This document shows positions 19,999 to 33,367 of a stretch of 37,500 bases of DNA, one piece after another. The position numbers and the translations under genes were made by a program. Position 1 is the stretch's first letter; every line of letters begins with the position of its first letter. The notes beneath the pieces were generated by a model, which did no database searches, was not told where the DNA came from, and worked only from the letters and a program-made list of their open reading frames with translations. Origin of the DNA: Lineus longissimus (lineage: Eukaryota; Nemertea; Pilidiophora; Heteronemertea; Lineidae). The DNA lies in assembly GCF_910592395.1 (NCBI RefSeq), contig NC_088314.1:15124449-15161948 (forward strand), written 5' to 3'.

Positions 19999-21288
19999 AT
20001 CGCTTCTCGGCCTATTGGCTAAGATCAAAGTGTAGTATCTGTTCTTATCCGAACCTGCCATATTCCACTGTTCAATTTCCTTCAAAAATATATTTTTTTC
20101 CCTCTTGTTTTCTTTTTCCTTCATTCTTTTTGCATTTTACATCTTGCATAGTTAGTTGTAAATATTGTAAATATATGTATATAGGGTATTAATTGAACGC
20201 ACGCACAGAAATGTGAATTTTAAAACATAGTATAAAATTTTTTGGCGACTTAGATTAGCCCAGTTCCCAAGCAGGGGTCAGAATGAGACCAGATGGATGG
20301 TCTCGACCCTTTGCACTGGGCGCACATATGTATATACTTGCCATTGAGCACTATAGGCACATTGTTTTAAACATGAGTTATGAATTATGTTATTAATTTA
20401 TGTTTTAAACCTTTATGGTTTATGTTATTATGTTATTATTTTATGTTAGTATGCCTTCAATTTACACTGGCACGTTTTATCCACATTGATTTAATCAGAT
20501 AATTAAATGTTCCGTTTCTATTGGTGCTACAACAAAAATAATAAAATGTTAAATATCAAAATGCAATAAGTGGTGCCAATAGTTTTGAATATTCCGTACA
20601 CGTATATACTTGGTGCTCACATGTTAATTAATTCTTCCATTGGTGCTAAAACAAAAAAAGTAAACAGTTAAGATTATAAAGTGAAAATTAGTTTCAATGG
20701 ACATTATTTGGAAGGCGTATATGTATGTATGTTTTGTAAATACTAAGTCTGGGTTCACAGAGAGCGTAAGGGGAGTACTGTGGGGACGGCAACGGGCCGT
20801 TTCGGTGCCGGGGTCGGCGACACAAAGTATGACGTCGGTCTGGGCATCGGGACGGTTCGGGGGCGGCTTCGCAGTAGTCCCCCAATTCCATATGGAGTAC
20901 TGTGGGATCGACGGGGCCGTCGCGACGCCGAGTGCTGTCTCGCCAATAGGGCTTTCAGCACGGGCGTCGGGACGGCACCGGACGGGCTCACAGTAAAATA
21001 ATGAAAAATTTTAAACAAATAGATACATCTTTTGTAAAACCCCTGTATACAGTAATTGTAAATGAATAATTGTATATGCCCGTTTGGATACGTGAAATAA
21101 AAGATACCCACTGCGGGTTTATGCTGCAAAAAAAAAGTATCTGTTCTTATCAGCTTAATATCTGATACGCACCTCATTGAGGTGCTTCGATATTAAACTG
21201 ATTTTTGGACCTCGGCGAGATGTCAGGGGCTTGCTCCGCTCTCGCCACGGGTTGGCCTGGTATTGCAGTACCTCCAGGATCGGCCCAT
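19999..21288 (+). pseudogene. U2: U2 gene split by short insert (split copy 3)
   Basis: U2 nt 1-51 at 19999-20049 and nt 37-188 at 21137-21288. It is the first of six consecutive split copies. Confidence 0.95.
20050..21136 (+). mobile_element. 1,087-bp U2-targeted retroelement (copy 3)
   Basis: Same length, junctions and A9 tail as copy 1. It starts the run of composite units with a 2.22-kb period. Confidence 0.88.
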
Positions 21289-22217
21289 AATAAACAAACC
21301 AACAATAGACCTTTCCCCAAATGCCCTTCCCCATTGTTAACTTCCCTTTCCCATGCCTTACCGAGCTTGGGAGGGGGAGGGGTCGGGGTGGGGGTCCTGG
21401 GGCCAGGTGATTCAATTAAACTAAATATGTATCAGAAGCTAGGCAGATCAAGAACAGATACCGGTACAGTTGTGTGTGGGCATTAAATCAAGGCAAGAGT
21501 TTGGTCGAATAACCTCGTGTCCGAGCTCTGTCTGGCGCCTAAATGGCTTCCTGGCCGCAGACGACCTCCCTGGTGACGGGAAGCCCCTGTGACGATATCG
21601 ATGACGTCACCGCAGCCAGGCAGCCACGTGTCCCTGGCGACAGTGGCGACAGTGACGTCAGTGAGGGCTCAAACTGGCCGTGCTCGACGTTCAGGGCCGA
21701 ATTTGGCACTCGAACGGGGGGAGGGGGGGGGGGGGGGCACCCGCCAGTCGAAAGAGCAGCGCCAGGCCTACATGAAACGCGTGTGAAAAGGTGGGCATGC
21801 TTGGAATAGTTCTCCGTCGGTTGCCGTTGGAAGATTCGCTTGGAAATAACTTGCTCACCGCCTCGATTGGCTTGTGTCGTTCCGCGCGGTGTTTGCGACC
21901 TACATTCAGACGCCCTAATCGGACGGACTCACCTCGAACTCCCAGGGCCCGCGAAGCCAGTCACACGCCCAGAACAGCTTGGCCACCGCGGGACGAGGCG
22001 CGTCCTTCGACTTTCTAAGGAACTACTGTGCTGGGGGGGACACTCCTCGCTCCACGGACAATTTGCCTTGTCGATTCCCGAGGACACTGGCACCTGCAAC
22101 GTCGTCTGCTGCCATCTGGCGTTGACCAAATCAACTACGTCACACGCAGCCGAAACGTCACGGCTTGGACAATTCACGCCGTTTGCAACATGTAGAATTT
22201 TCGAAGCCGACGCCGGC
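21289..22217. other. U2 array spacer 17 (non-coding)
   Basis: Standard spacer between two split genes, with G6AG15 at 21716-21737. No gene seen. Confidence 0.85.
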
Positions 22218-23507
22218 ATCGCTTCTCGGCCTATTGGCTAAGATCAAAGTGTAGTATCTGTTCTTATCCGAACCTGCCATATTCCACTGTTCAATTTCCT
22301 TCAAAAATATATTTTTTTCCCTCTTGTTTTCTTTTTCCTTCATTCTTTTTGCATTTTACATCTTGCATAGTTAGTTGTAAATATTGTAAATATATGTATA
22401 TAGGGTATTAATTGAACGCACGCACAGAAATGTGAATTTTAAAACATAGTATAAAATTTTTTGGCGACTTAGATTAGCCCAGTTCCCAAGCAGGGGTCAG
22501 AATGAGACCAGATGGATGGTCTCGACCCTTTGCACTGGGCGCACATATGTATATACTTGCCATTGAGCACTATAGGCACATTGTTTTAAACATGAGTTAT
22601 GAATTATGTTATTAATTTATGTTTTAAACCTTTATGGTTTATGTTATTATGTTATTATTTTATGTTAGTATGCCTTCAATTTACACTGGCACGTTTTATC
22701 CACATTGATTTAATCAGATAATTAAATGTTCCGTTTCTATTGGTGCTACAACAAAAATAATAAAATGTTAAATATCAAAATGCAATAAGTGGTGCCAATA
22801 GTTTTGAATATTCCGTACACGTATATACTTGGTGCTCACATGTTAATTAATTCTTCCATTGGTGCTAAAACAAAAAAAGTAAACAGTTAAGATTATAAAG
22901 TGAAAATTAGTTTCAATGGACATTATTTGGAAGGCGTATATGTATGTATGTTTTGTAAATACTAAGTCTGGGTTCACAGAGAGCGTAAGGGGAGTACTGT
23001 GGGGACGGCAACGGGCCGTTTCGGTGCCGGGGTCGGCGACACAAAGTATGACGTCGGTCTGGGCATCGGGACGGTTCGGGGGCGGCTTCGCAGTAGTCCC
23101 CCAATTCCATATGGAGTACTGTGGGATCGACGGGGCCGTCGCGACGCCGAGTGCTGTCTCGCCAATAGGGCTTTCAGCACGGGCGTCGGGACGGCACCGG
23201 ACGGGCTCACAGTAAAATAATGAAAAATTTTAAACAAATAGATACATCTTTTGTAAAACCCCTGTATACAGTAATTGTAAATGAATAATTGTATATGCCC
23301 GTTTGGATACGTGAAATAAAAGATACCCACTGCGGGTTTATGCTGCAAAAAAAAAGTATCTGTTCTTATCAGCTTAATATCTGATACGCACCTCATTGAG
23401 GTGCTTCGATATTAAACTGATTTTTGGACCTCGGCGAGATGTCAGGGGCTTGCTCCGCTCTCGCCACGGGTTGGCCTGGTATTGCAGTACCTCCAGGATC
23501 GGCCCAT
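22218..23507 (+). pseudogene. U2: U2 gene split by short insert (split copy 4)
   Basis: U2 nt 1-51 at 22218-22268 and nt 37-188 at 23356-23507. Same structure as split copy 1, 2,219 bp after the previous split copy. Confidence 0.95.
22269..23355 (+). mobile_element. 1,087-bp U2-targeted retroelement (copy 4)
   Basis: Same length, junctions and A9 tail as copy 1. Confidence 0.88.
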
Positions 23508-24437
23508 AATAAACAAACCAACAATAGACCTTTCCCCAAATGCCCTTCCCCATTGTTAACTTCCCTTTCCCATGCCTTACCGAGCTTGGGAGGGGGAGGG
23601 GTCGGGGTGGGGGTCCTGGGGCCAGGTGATTCAATTAAACTAAATATGTATCAGAAGCTAGGCAGATCAAGAACAGATACCGGTACAGTTGTGTGTGGGC
23701 ATTAAATCAAGGCAAGAGTTTGGTCGAATAACCTCGTGTCCGAGCTCTGTCTGGCGCCTAAATGGCTTCCTGGCCGCAGACGACCTCCCTGGTGACGGGA
23801 AGCCCCTGTGACGATATCGATGACGTCACCGCAGCCAGGCAGCCACGTGTCCCTGGCGACAGTGGCGACAGTGACGTCAGTGAGGGCTCAAACTGGCCGT
23901 GCTCGACGTTCAGGGCCGAATTTGGCACTCGAACGGGGGGAGGGGGGGGGGGGGGGGCACCCGCCAGTCGAAAGAGCAGCGCCAGGCCTACATGAAACGC
24001 GTGTGAAAAGGTGGGCATGCTTGGAATAGTTCTCCGTCGGTTGCCGTTGGAAGATTCGCTTGGAAATAACTTGCTCACCGCCTCGATTGGCTTGTGTCGT
24101 TCCGCGCGGTGTTTGCGACCTACATTCAGACGCCCTAATCGGACGGACTCACCTCGAACTCCCAGGGCCCGCGAAGCCAGTCACACGCCCAGAACAGCTT
24201 GGCCACCGCGGGACGAGGCGCGTCCTTCGACTTTCTAAGGAACTACTGTGCTGGGGGGGACACTCCTCGCTCCACGGACAATTTGCCTTGTCGATTCCCG
24301 AGGACACTGGCACCTGCAACGTCGTCTGCTGCCATCTGGCGTTGACCAAATCAACTACGTCACACGCAGCCGAAACGTCACGGCTTGGACAATTCACGCC
24401 GTTTGCAACATGTAGAATTTTCGAAGCCGACGCCGGC
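23508..24437. other. U2 array spacer 18 (non-coding)
   Basis: Standard spacer with G6AG16 at 23935-23957. No gene seen. Confidence 0.85.
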
Positions 24438-25727
24438 ATCGCTTCTCGGCCTATTGGCTAAGATCAAAGTGTAGTATCTGTTCTTATCCGAACCTGCCAT
24501 ATTCCACTGTTCAATTTCCTTCAAAAATATATTTTTTTCCCTCTTGTTTTCTTTTTCCTTCATTCTTTTTGCATTTTACATCTTGCATAGTTAGTTGTAA
24601 ATATTGTAAATATATGTATATAGGGTATTAATTGAACGCACGCACAGAAATGTGAATTTTAAAACATAGTATAAAATTTTTTGGCGACTTAGATTAGCCC
24701 AGTTCCCAAGCAGGGGTCAGAATGAGACCAGATGGATGGTCTCGACCCTTTGCACTGGGCGCACATATGTATATACTTGCCATTGAGCACTATAGGCACA
24801 TTGTTTTAAACATGAGTTATGAATTATGTTATTAATTTATGTTTTAAACCTTTATGGTTTATGTTATTATGTTATTATTTTATGTTAGTATGCCTTCAAT
24901 TTACACTGGCACGTTTTATCCACATTGATTTAATCAGATAATTAAATGTTCCGTTTCTATTGGTGCTACAACAAAAATAATAAAATGTTAAATATCAAAA
25001 TGCAATAAGTGGTGCCAATAGTTTTGAATATTCCGTACACGTATATACTTGGTGCTCACATGTTAATTAATTCTTCCATTGGTGCTAAAACAAAAAAAGT
25101 AAACAGTTAAGATTATAAAGTGAAAATTAGTTTCAATGGACATTATTTGGAAGGCGTATATGTATGTATGTTTTGTAAATACTAAGTCTGGGTTCACAGA
25201 GAGCGTAAGGGGAGTACTGTGGGGACGGCAACGGGCCGTTTCGGTGCCGGGGTCGGCGACACAAAGTATGACGTCGGTCTGGGCATCGGGACGGTTCGGG
25301 GGCGGCTTCGCAGTAGTCCCCCAATTCCATATGGAGTACTGTGGGATCGACGGGGCCGTCGCGACGCCGAGTGCTGTCTCGCCAATAGGGCTTTCAGCAC
25401 GGGCGTCGGGACGGCACCGGACGGGCTCACAGTAAAATAATGAAAAATTTTAAACAAATAGATACATCTTTTGTAAAACCCCTGTATACAGTAATTGTAA
25501 ATGAATAATTGTATATGCCCGTTTGGATACGTGAAATAAAAGATACCCACTGCGGGTTTATGCTGCAAAAAAAAAGTATCTGTTCTTATCAGCTTAATAT
25601 CTGATACGCACCTCATTGAGGTGCTTCGATATTAAACTGATTTTTGGACCTCGGCGAGATGTCAGGGGCTTGCTCCGCTCTCGCCACGGGTTGGCCTGGT
25701 ATTGCAGTACCTCCAGGATCGGCCCAT
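24438..25727 (+). pseudogene. U2: U2 gene split by short insert (split copy 5)
   Basis: U2 nt 1-51 at 24438-24488 and nt 37-188 at 25576-25727. Same structure as split copy 1. Confidence 0.95.
24489..25575 (+). mobile_element. 1,087-bp U2-targeted retroelement (copy 5)
   Basis: Same length, junctions and A9 tail as copy 1. Confidence 0.88.
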
Positions 25728-26657
25728 AATAAACAAACCAACAATAGACCTTTCCCCAAATGCCCTTCCCCATTGTTAACTTCCCTTTCCCATGCCTTAC
25801 CGAGCTTGGGAGGGGGAGGGGTCGGGGTGGGGGTCCTGGGGCCAGGTGATTCAATTAAACTAAATATGTATCAGAAGCTAGGCAGATCAAGAACAGATAC
25901 CGGTACAGTTGTGTGTGGGCATTAAATCAAGGCAAGAGTTTGGTCGAATAACCTCGTGTCCGAGCTCTGTCTGGCGCCTAAATGGCTTCCTGGCCGCAGA
26001 CGACCTCCCTGGTGACGGGAAGCCCCTGTGACGATATCGATGACGTCACCGCAGCCAGGCAGCCACGTGTCCCTGGCGACAGTGGCGACAGTGACGTCAG
26101 TGAGGGCTCAAACTGGCCGTGCTCGACGTTCAGGGCCGAATTTGGCACTCGAACGGGGGGGGGGGGGGGGGGGGGGGCACCCGCCAGTCGAAAGAGCAGC
26201 GCCAGGCCTACATGAAACGCGTGTGAAAAGGTGGGCATGCTTGGAATAGTTCTCCGTCGGTTGCCGTTGGAAGATTCGCTTGGAAATAACTTGCTCACCG
26301 CCTCGATTGGCTTGTGTCGTTCCGCGCGGTGTTTGCGACCTACATTCAGACGCCCTAATCGGACGGACTCACCTCGAACTCCCAGGGCCCGCGAAGCCAG
26401 TCACACGCCCAGAACAGCTTGGCCACCGCGGGACGAGGCGCGTCCTTCGACTTTCTAAGGAACTACTGTGCTGGGGGGGACACTCCTCGCTCCACGGACA
26501 ATTTGCCTTGTCGATTCCCGAGGACACTGGCACCTGCAACGTCGTCTGCTGCCATCTGGCGTTGACCAAATCAACTACGTCACACGCAGCCGAAACGTCA
26601 CGGCTTGGACAATTCACGCCGTTTGCAACATGTAGAATTTTCGAAGCCGACGCCGGC
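25728..26657. other. U2 array spacer 19 (non-coding, pure G23)
   Basis: Standard spacer with an uninterrupted G23 at 26155-26177. It is the only composite (inserted) unit without the A interruption, so the tract was exchanged or the A lost after the insert was already present, or this is a consensus error. No gene seen. Confidence 0.85.
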
Positions 26658-27947
26658 ATCGCTTCTCGGCCTATTGGCTAAGATCAAAGTGTAGTATCTG
26701 TTCTTATCCGAACCTGCCATATTCCACTGTTCAATTTCCTTCAAAAATATATTTTTTTCCCTCTTGTTTTCTTTTTCCTTCATTCTTTTTGCATTTTACA
26801 TCTTGCATAGTTAGTTGTAAATATTGTAAATATATGTATATAGGGTATTAATTGAACGCACGCACAGAAATGTGAATTTTAAAACATAGTATAAAATTTT
26901 TTGGCGACTTAGATTAGCCCAGTTCCCAAGCAGGGGTCAGAATGAGACCAGATGGATGGTCTCGACCCTTTGCACTGGGCGCACATATGTATATACTTGC
27001 CATTGAGCACTATAGGCACATTGTTTTAAACATGAGTTATGAATTATGTTATTAATTTATGTTTTAAACCTTTATGGTTTATGTTATTATGTTATTATTT
27101 TATGTTAGTATGCCTTCAATTTACACTGGCACGTTTTATCCACATTGATTTAATCAGATAATTAAATGTTCCGTTTCTATTGGTGCTACAACAAAAATAA
27201 TAAAATGTTAAATATCAAAATGCAATAAGTGGTGCCAATAGTTTTGAATATTCCGTACACGTATATACTTGGTGCTCACATGTTAATTAATTCTTCCATT
27301 GGTGCTAAAACAAAAAAAGTAAACAGTTAAGATTATAAAGTGAAAATTAGTTTCAATGGACATTATTTGGAAGGCGTATATGTATGTATGTTTTGTAAAT
27401 ACTAAGTCTGGGTTCACAGAGAGCGTAAGGGGAGTACTGTGGGGACGGCAACGGGCCGTTTCGGTGCCGGGGTCGGCGACACAAAGTATGACGTCGGTCT
27501 GGGCATCGGGACGGTTCGGGGGCGGCTTCGCAGTAGTCCCCCAATTCCATATGGAGTACTGTGGGATCGACGGGGCCGTCGCGACGCCGAGTGCTGTCTC
27601 GCCAATAGGGCTTTCAGCACGGGCGTCGGGACGGCACCGGACGGGCTCACAGTAAAATAATGAAAAATTTTAAACAAATAGATACATCTTTTGTAAAACC
27701 CCTGTATACAGTAATTGTAAATGAATAATTGTATATGCCCGTTTGGATACGTGAAATAAAAGATACCCACTGCGGGTTTATGCTGCAAAAAAAAAGTATC
27801 TGTTCTTATCAGCTTAATATCTGATACGCACCTCATTGAGGTGCTTCGATATTAAACTGATTTTTGGACCTCGGCGAGATGTCAGGGGCTTGCTCCGCTC
27901 TCGCCACGGGTTGGCCTGGTATTGCAGTACCTCCAGGATCGGCCCAT
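26658..27947 (+). pseudogene. U2: U2 gene split by short insert (split copy 6)
   Basis: U2 nt 1-51 at 26658-26708 and nt 37-188 at 27796-27947. Same structure as split copy 1. Confidence 0.95.
26709..27795 (+). mobile_element. 1,087-bp U2-targeted retroelement (copy 6)
   Basis: Same length, junctions and A9 tail as copy 1. Confidence 0.88.
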
Positions 27948-28876
27948 AATAAACAAACCAACAATAGACCTTTCCCCAAATGCCCTTCCCCATTGTTAAC
28001 TTCCCTTTCCCATGCCTTACCGAGCTTGGGAGGGGGAGGGGTCGGGGTGGGGGTCCTGGGGCCAGGTGATTCAATTAAACTAAATATGTATCAGAAGCTA
28101 GGCAGATCAAGAACAGATACCGGTACAGTTGTGTGTGGGCATTAAATCAAGGCAAGAGTTTGGTCGAATAACCTCGTGTCCGAGCTCTGTCTGGCGCCTA
28201 AATGGCTTCCTGGCCGCAGACGACCTCCCTGGTGACGGGAAGCCCCTGTGACGATATCGATGACGTCACCGCAGCCAGGCAGCCACGTGTCCCTGGCGAC
28301 AGTGGCGACAGTGACGTCAGTGAGGGCTCAAACTGGCCGTGCTCGACGTTCAGGGCCGAATTTGGCACTCGAACGGGGGGAGGGGGGGGGGGGGGGCACC
28401 CGCCAGTCGAAAGAGCAGCGCCAGGCCTACATGAAACGCGTGTGAAAAGGTGGGCATGCTTGGAATAGTTCTCCGTCGGTTGCCGTTGGAAGATTCGCTT
28501 GGAAATAACTTGCTCACCGCCTCGATTGGCTTGTGTCGTTCCGCGCGGTGTTTGCGACCTACATTCAGACGCCCTAATCGGACGGACTCACCTCGAACTC
28601 CCAGGGCCCGCGAAGCCAGTCACACGCCCAGAACAGCTTGGCCACCGCGGGACGAGGCGCGTCCTTCGACTTTCTAAGGAACTACTGTGCTGGGGGGGAC
28701 ACTCCTCGCTCCACGGACAATTTGCCTTGTCGATTCCCGAGGACACTGGCACCTGCAACGTCGTCTGCTGCCATCTGGCGTTGACCAAATCAACTACGTC
28801 ACACGCAGCCGAAACGTCACGGCTTGGACAATTCACGCCGTTTGCAACATGTAGAATTTTCGAAGCCGACGCCGGC
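27948..28876. other. U2 array spacer 20 (non-coding)
   Basis: Standard spacer with G6AG15 at 28375-28396. No gene seen. Confidence 0.85.
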
Positions 28877-30166
28877 ATCGCTTCTCGGCCTATTGGCTAA
28901 GATCAAAGTGTAGTATCTGTTCTTATCCGAACCTGCCATATTCCACTGTTCAATTTCCTTCAAAAATATATTTTTTTCCCTCTTGTTTTCTTTTTCCTTC
29001 ATTCTTTTTGCATTTTACATCTTGCATAGTTAGTTGTAAATATTGTAAATATATGTATATAGGGTATTAATTGAACGCACGCACAGAAATGTGAATTTTA
29101 AAACATAGTATAAAATTTTTTGGCGACTTAGATTAGCCCAGTTCCCAAGCAGGGGTCAGAATGAGACCAGATGGATGGTCTCGACCCTTTGCACTGGGCG
29201 CACATATGTATATACTTGCCATTGAGCACTATAGGCACATTGTTTTAAACATGAGTTATGAATTATGTTATTAATTTATGTTTTAAACCTTTATGGTTTA
29301 TGTTATTATGTTATTATTTTATGTTAGTATGCCTTCAATTTACACTGGCACGTTTTATCCACATTGATTTAATCAGATAATTAAATGTTCCGTTTCTATT
29401 GGTGCTACAACAAAAATAATAAAATGTTAAATATCAAAATGCAATAAGTGGTGCCAATAGTTTTGAATATTCCGTACACGTATATACTTGGTGCTCACAT
29501 GTTAATTAATTCTTCCATTGGTGCTAAAACAAAAAAAGTAAACAGTTAAGATTATAAAGTGAAAATTAGTTTCAATGGACATTATTTGGAAGGCGTATAT
29601 GTATGTATGTTTTGTAAATACTAAGTCTGGGTTCACAGAGAGCGTAAGGGGAGTACTGTGGGGACGGCAACGGGCCGTTTCGGTGCCGGGGTCGGCGACA
29701 CAAAGTATGACGTCGGTCTGGGCATCGGGACGGTTCGGGGGCGGCTTCGCAGTAGTCCCCCAATTCCATATGGAGTACTGTGGGATCGACGGGGCCGTCG
29801 CGACGCCGAGTGCTGTCTCGCCAATAGGGCTTTCAGCACGGGCGTCGGGACGGCACCGGACGGGCTCACAGTAAAATAATGAAAAATTTTAAACAAATAG
29901 ATACATCTTTTGTAAAACCCCTGTATACAGTAATTGTAAATGAATAATTGTATATGCCCGTTTGGATACGTGAAATAAAAGATACCCACTGCGGGTTTAT
30001 GCTGCAAAAAAAAAGTATCTGTTCTTATCAGCTTAATATCTGATACGCACCTCATTGAGGTGCTTCGATATTAAACTGATTTTTGGACCTCGGCGAGATG
30101 TCAGGGGCTTGCTCCGCTCTCGCCACGGGTTGGCCTGGTATTGCAGTACCTCCAGGATCGGCCCAT
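28877..30166 (+). pseudogene. U2: U2 gene split by short insert (split copy 7)
   Basis: U2 nt 1-51 at 28877-28927 and nt 37-188 at 30015-30166. Same structure as split copy 1. Confidence 0.95.
28928..30014 (+). mobile_element. 1,087-bp U2-targeted retroelement (copy 7)
   Basis: Same length, junctions and A9 tail as copy 1. Confidence 0.88.
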
Positions 30167-31095
30167 AATAAACAAACCAACAATAGACCTTTCCCCAAAT
30201 GCCCTTCCCCATTGTTAACTTCCCTTTCCCATGCCTTACCGAGCTTGGGAGGGGGAGGGGTCGGGGTGGGGGTCCTGGGGCCAGGTGATTCAATTAAACT
30301 AAATATGTATCAGAAGCTAGGCAGATCAAGAACAGATACCGGTACAGTTGTGTGTGGGCATTAAATCAAGGCAAGAGTTTGGTCGAATAACCTCGTGTCC
30401 GAGCTCTGTCTGGCGCCTAAATGGCTTCCTGGCCGCAGACGACCTCCCTGGTGACGGGAAGCCCCTGTGACGATATCGATGACGTCACCGCAGCCAGGCA
30501 GCCACGTGTCCCTGGCGACAGTGGCGACAGTGACGTCAGTGAGGGCTCAAACTGGCCGTGCTCGACGTTCAGGGCCGAATTTGGCACTCGAACGGGGGGA
30601 GGGGGGGGGGGGGGGCACCCGCCAGTCGAAAGAGCAGCGCCAGGCCTACATGAAACGCGTGTGAAAAGGTGGGCATGCTTGGAATAGTTCTCCGTCGGTT
30701 GCCGTTGGAAGATTCGCTTGGAAATAACTTGCTCACCGCCTCGATTGGCTTGTGTCGTTCCGCGCGGTGTTTGCGACCTACATTCAGACGCCCTAATCGG
30801 ACGGACTCACCTCGAACTCCCAGGGCCCGCGAAGCCAGTCACACGCCCAGAACAGCTTGGCCACCGCGGGACGAGGCGCGTCCTTCGACTTTCTAAGGAA
30901 CTACTGTGCTGGGGGGGACACTCCTCGCTCCACGGACAATTTGCCTTGTCGATTCCCGAGGACACTGGCACCTGCAACGTCGTCTGCTGCCATCTGGCGT
31001 TGACCAAATCAACTACGTCACACGCAGCCGAAACGTCACGGCTTGGACAATTCACGCCGTTTGCAACATGTAGAATTTTCGAAGCCGACGCCGGC
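30167..31095. other. U2 array spacer 21 (non-coding)
   Basis: Standard spacer with G6AG15 at 30594-30615. No gene seen. Confidence 0.85.
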
Positions 31096-32385
31096 ATCGC
31101 TTCTCGGCCTATTGGCTAAGATCAAAGTGTAGTATCTGTTCTTATCCGAACCTGCCATATTCCACTGTTCAATTTCCTTCAAAAATATATTTTTTTCCCT
31201 CTTGTTTTCTTTTTCCTTCATTCTTTTTGCATTTTACATCTTGCATAGTTAGTTGTAAATATTGTAAATATATGTATATAGGGTATTAATTGAACGCACG
31301 CACAGAAATGTGAATTTTAAAACATAGTATAAAATTTTTTGGCGACTTAGATTAGCCCAGTTCCCAAGCAGGGGTCAGAATGAGACCAGATGGATGGTCT
31401 CGACCCTTTGCACTGGGCGCACATATGTATATACTTGCCATTGAGCACTATAGGCACATTGTTTTAAACATGAGTTATGAATTATGTTATTAATTTATGT
31501 TTTAAACCTTTATGGTTTATGTTATTATGTTATTATTTTATGTTAGTATGCCTTCAATTTACACTGGCACGTTTTATCCACATTGATTTAATCAGATAAT
31601 TAAATGTTCCGTTTCTATTGGTGCTACAACAAAAATAATAAAATGTTAAATATCAAAATGCAATAAGTGGTGCCAATAGTTTTGAATATTCCGTACACGT
31701 ATATACTTGGTGCTCACATGTTAATTAATTCTTCCATTGGTGCTAAAACAAAAAAAGTAAACAGTTAAGATTATAAAGTGAAAATTAGTTTCAATGGACA
31801 TTATTTGGAAGGCGTATATGTATGTATGTTTTGTAAATACTAAGTCTGGGTTCACAGAGAGCGTAAGGGGAGTACTGTGGGGACGGCAACGGGCCGTTTC
31901 GGTGCCGGGGTCGGCGACACAAAGTATGACGTCGGTCTGGGCATCGGGACGGTTCGGGGGCGGCTTCGCAGTAGTCCCCCAATTCCATATGGAGTACTGT
32001 GGGATCGACGGGGCCGTCGCGACGCCGAGTGCTGTCTCGCCAATAGGGCTTTCAGCACGGGCGTCGGGACGGCACCGGACGGGCTCACAGTAAAATAATG
32101 AAAAATTTTAAACAAATAGATACATCTTTTGTAAAACCCCTGTATACAGTAATTGTAAATGAATAATTGTATATGCCCGTTTGGATACGTGAAATAAAAG
32201 ATACCCACTGCGGGTTTATGCTGCAAAAAAAAAGTATCTGTTCTTATCAGCTTAATATCTGATACGCACCTCATTGAGGTGCTTCGATATTAAACTGATT
32301 TTTGGACCTCGGCGAGATGTCAGGGGCTTGCTCCGCTCTCGCCACGGGTTGGCCTGGTATTGCAGTACCTCCAGGATCGGCCCAT
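31096..32385 (+). pseudogene. U2: U2 gene split by short insert (split copy 8)
   Basis: U2 nt 1-51 at 31096-31146 and nt 37-188 at 32234-32385. It is the last composite unit before the long element. Confidence 0.95.
31147..32233 (+). mobile_element. 1,087-bp U2-targeted retroelement (copy 8)
   Basis: Same length, junctions and A9 tail as copy 1. Confidence 0.88.
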
Positions 32386-33316
32386 AATAAACAAACCAAC
32401 AATAGACCTTTCCCCAAATGCCCTTCCCCATTGTTAACTTCCCTTTCCCATGCCTTACCGAGCTTGGGAGGGGGAGGGGTCGGGGTGGGGGTCCTGGGGC
32501 CAGGTGATTCAATTAAACTAAATATGTATCAGAAGCTAGGCAGATCAAGAACAGATACCGGTACAGTTGTGTGTGGGCATTAAATCAAGGCAAGAGTTTG
32601 GTCGAATAACCTCGTGTCCGAGCTCTGTCTGGCGCCTAAATGGCTTCCTGGCCGCAGACGACCTCCCTGGTGACGGGAAGCCCCTGTGACGATATCGATG
32701 ACGTCACCGCAGCCAGGCAGCCACGTGTCCCTGGCGACAGTGGCGACAGTGACGTCAGTGAGGGCTCAAACTGGCCGTGCTCGACGTTCAGGGCCGAATT
32801 TGGCACTCGAACGGGGGGAGGGGGGGGGGGGGGGGGCCCCCGCCAGTCGAAAGAGCAGCGCCAGGCCTACATGAAACGCGTGTGAAAAGGTGGGCATGCT
32901 TGGAATAGTTCTCCGTCGGTTGCCGTTGGAAGATTCGCTTGGAAATAACTTGCTCACCGCCTCGATTGGCTTGTGTCGTTCCGCGCGGTGTTTGCGACCT
33001 ACATTCAGACGCCCTAATCGGACGGACTCACCTCGAACTCCCAGGGCCCGCGAAGCCAGTCACACGCCCAGAACAGCTTGGCCACCGCGGGACGAGGCGC
33101 GTCCTTCGACTTTCTAAGGAACTACTGTGCTGGGGGGGACACTCCTCGCTCCACGGACAATTTGCCTTGTCGATTCCCGAGGACACTGGCACCTGCAACG
33201 TCGTCTGCTGCCATCTGGCGTTGACCAAATCAACTACGTCACACGCAGCCGAAACGTCACGGCTTGGACAATTCACGCCGTTTGCAACATGTAGAATTTT
33301 CGAAGCCGACGCCGGC
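32386..33316. other. U2 array spacer 22 (non-coding)
   Basis: Standard spacer with G6AG17 at 32813-32836, followed by a private A-to-C change (ggcccccgcc instead of ggcacccgcc). No gene seen. Confidence 0.85.
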
Positions 33317-33367
33317 ATCGCTTCTCGGCCTATTGGCTAAGATCAAAGTGTAGTATCTGTTCTTATC
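33317..33367 (+). pseudogene. U2: U2 snRNA 5' fragment (nt 1-51) before the LINE
   Basis: U2 nt 1-51 with an intact upstream promoter, broken at exactly the base used by the eight short inserts. The downstream half should follow the LINE but lies beyond the window. Confidence 0.93.

Larger units (their letters stand above)
1..33367 (+). repeat. Tandem array of U2 snRNA gene units
   Basis: Units of 1,114-1,120 bp repeat head to tail, each with one U2 snRNA gene and a near-identical spacer. Units carrying an insertion are 2,212-2,220 bp. Nearly all length variation comes from one poly-G tract per spacer. All U2 gene bodies appear identical between copies, while spacers carry only rare substitutions and small indels. 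This is what concerted evolution of a multicopy snRNA locus produces; human U2 (RNU2) is a known tandem array with a different unit size. The long run of identical units also makes copy number and order vulnerable to assembly error. Confidence 0.95.

Noticed and set aside
1-33367. CRISPR-like or bacterial repeat array
   Set aside because: The unit is over 1 kb with near-identical spacers and contains eukaryotic U2 snRNA; nothing resembles short repeats with unique spacers.
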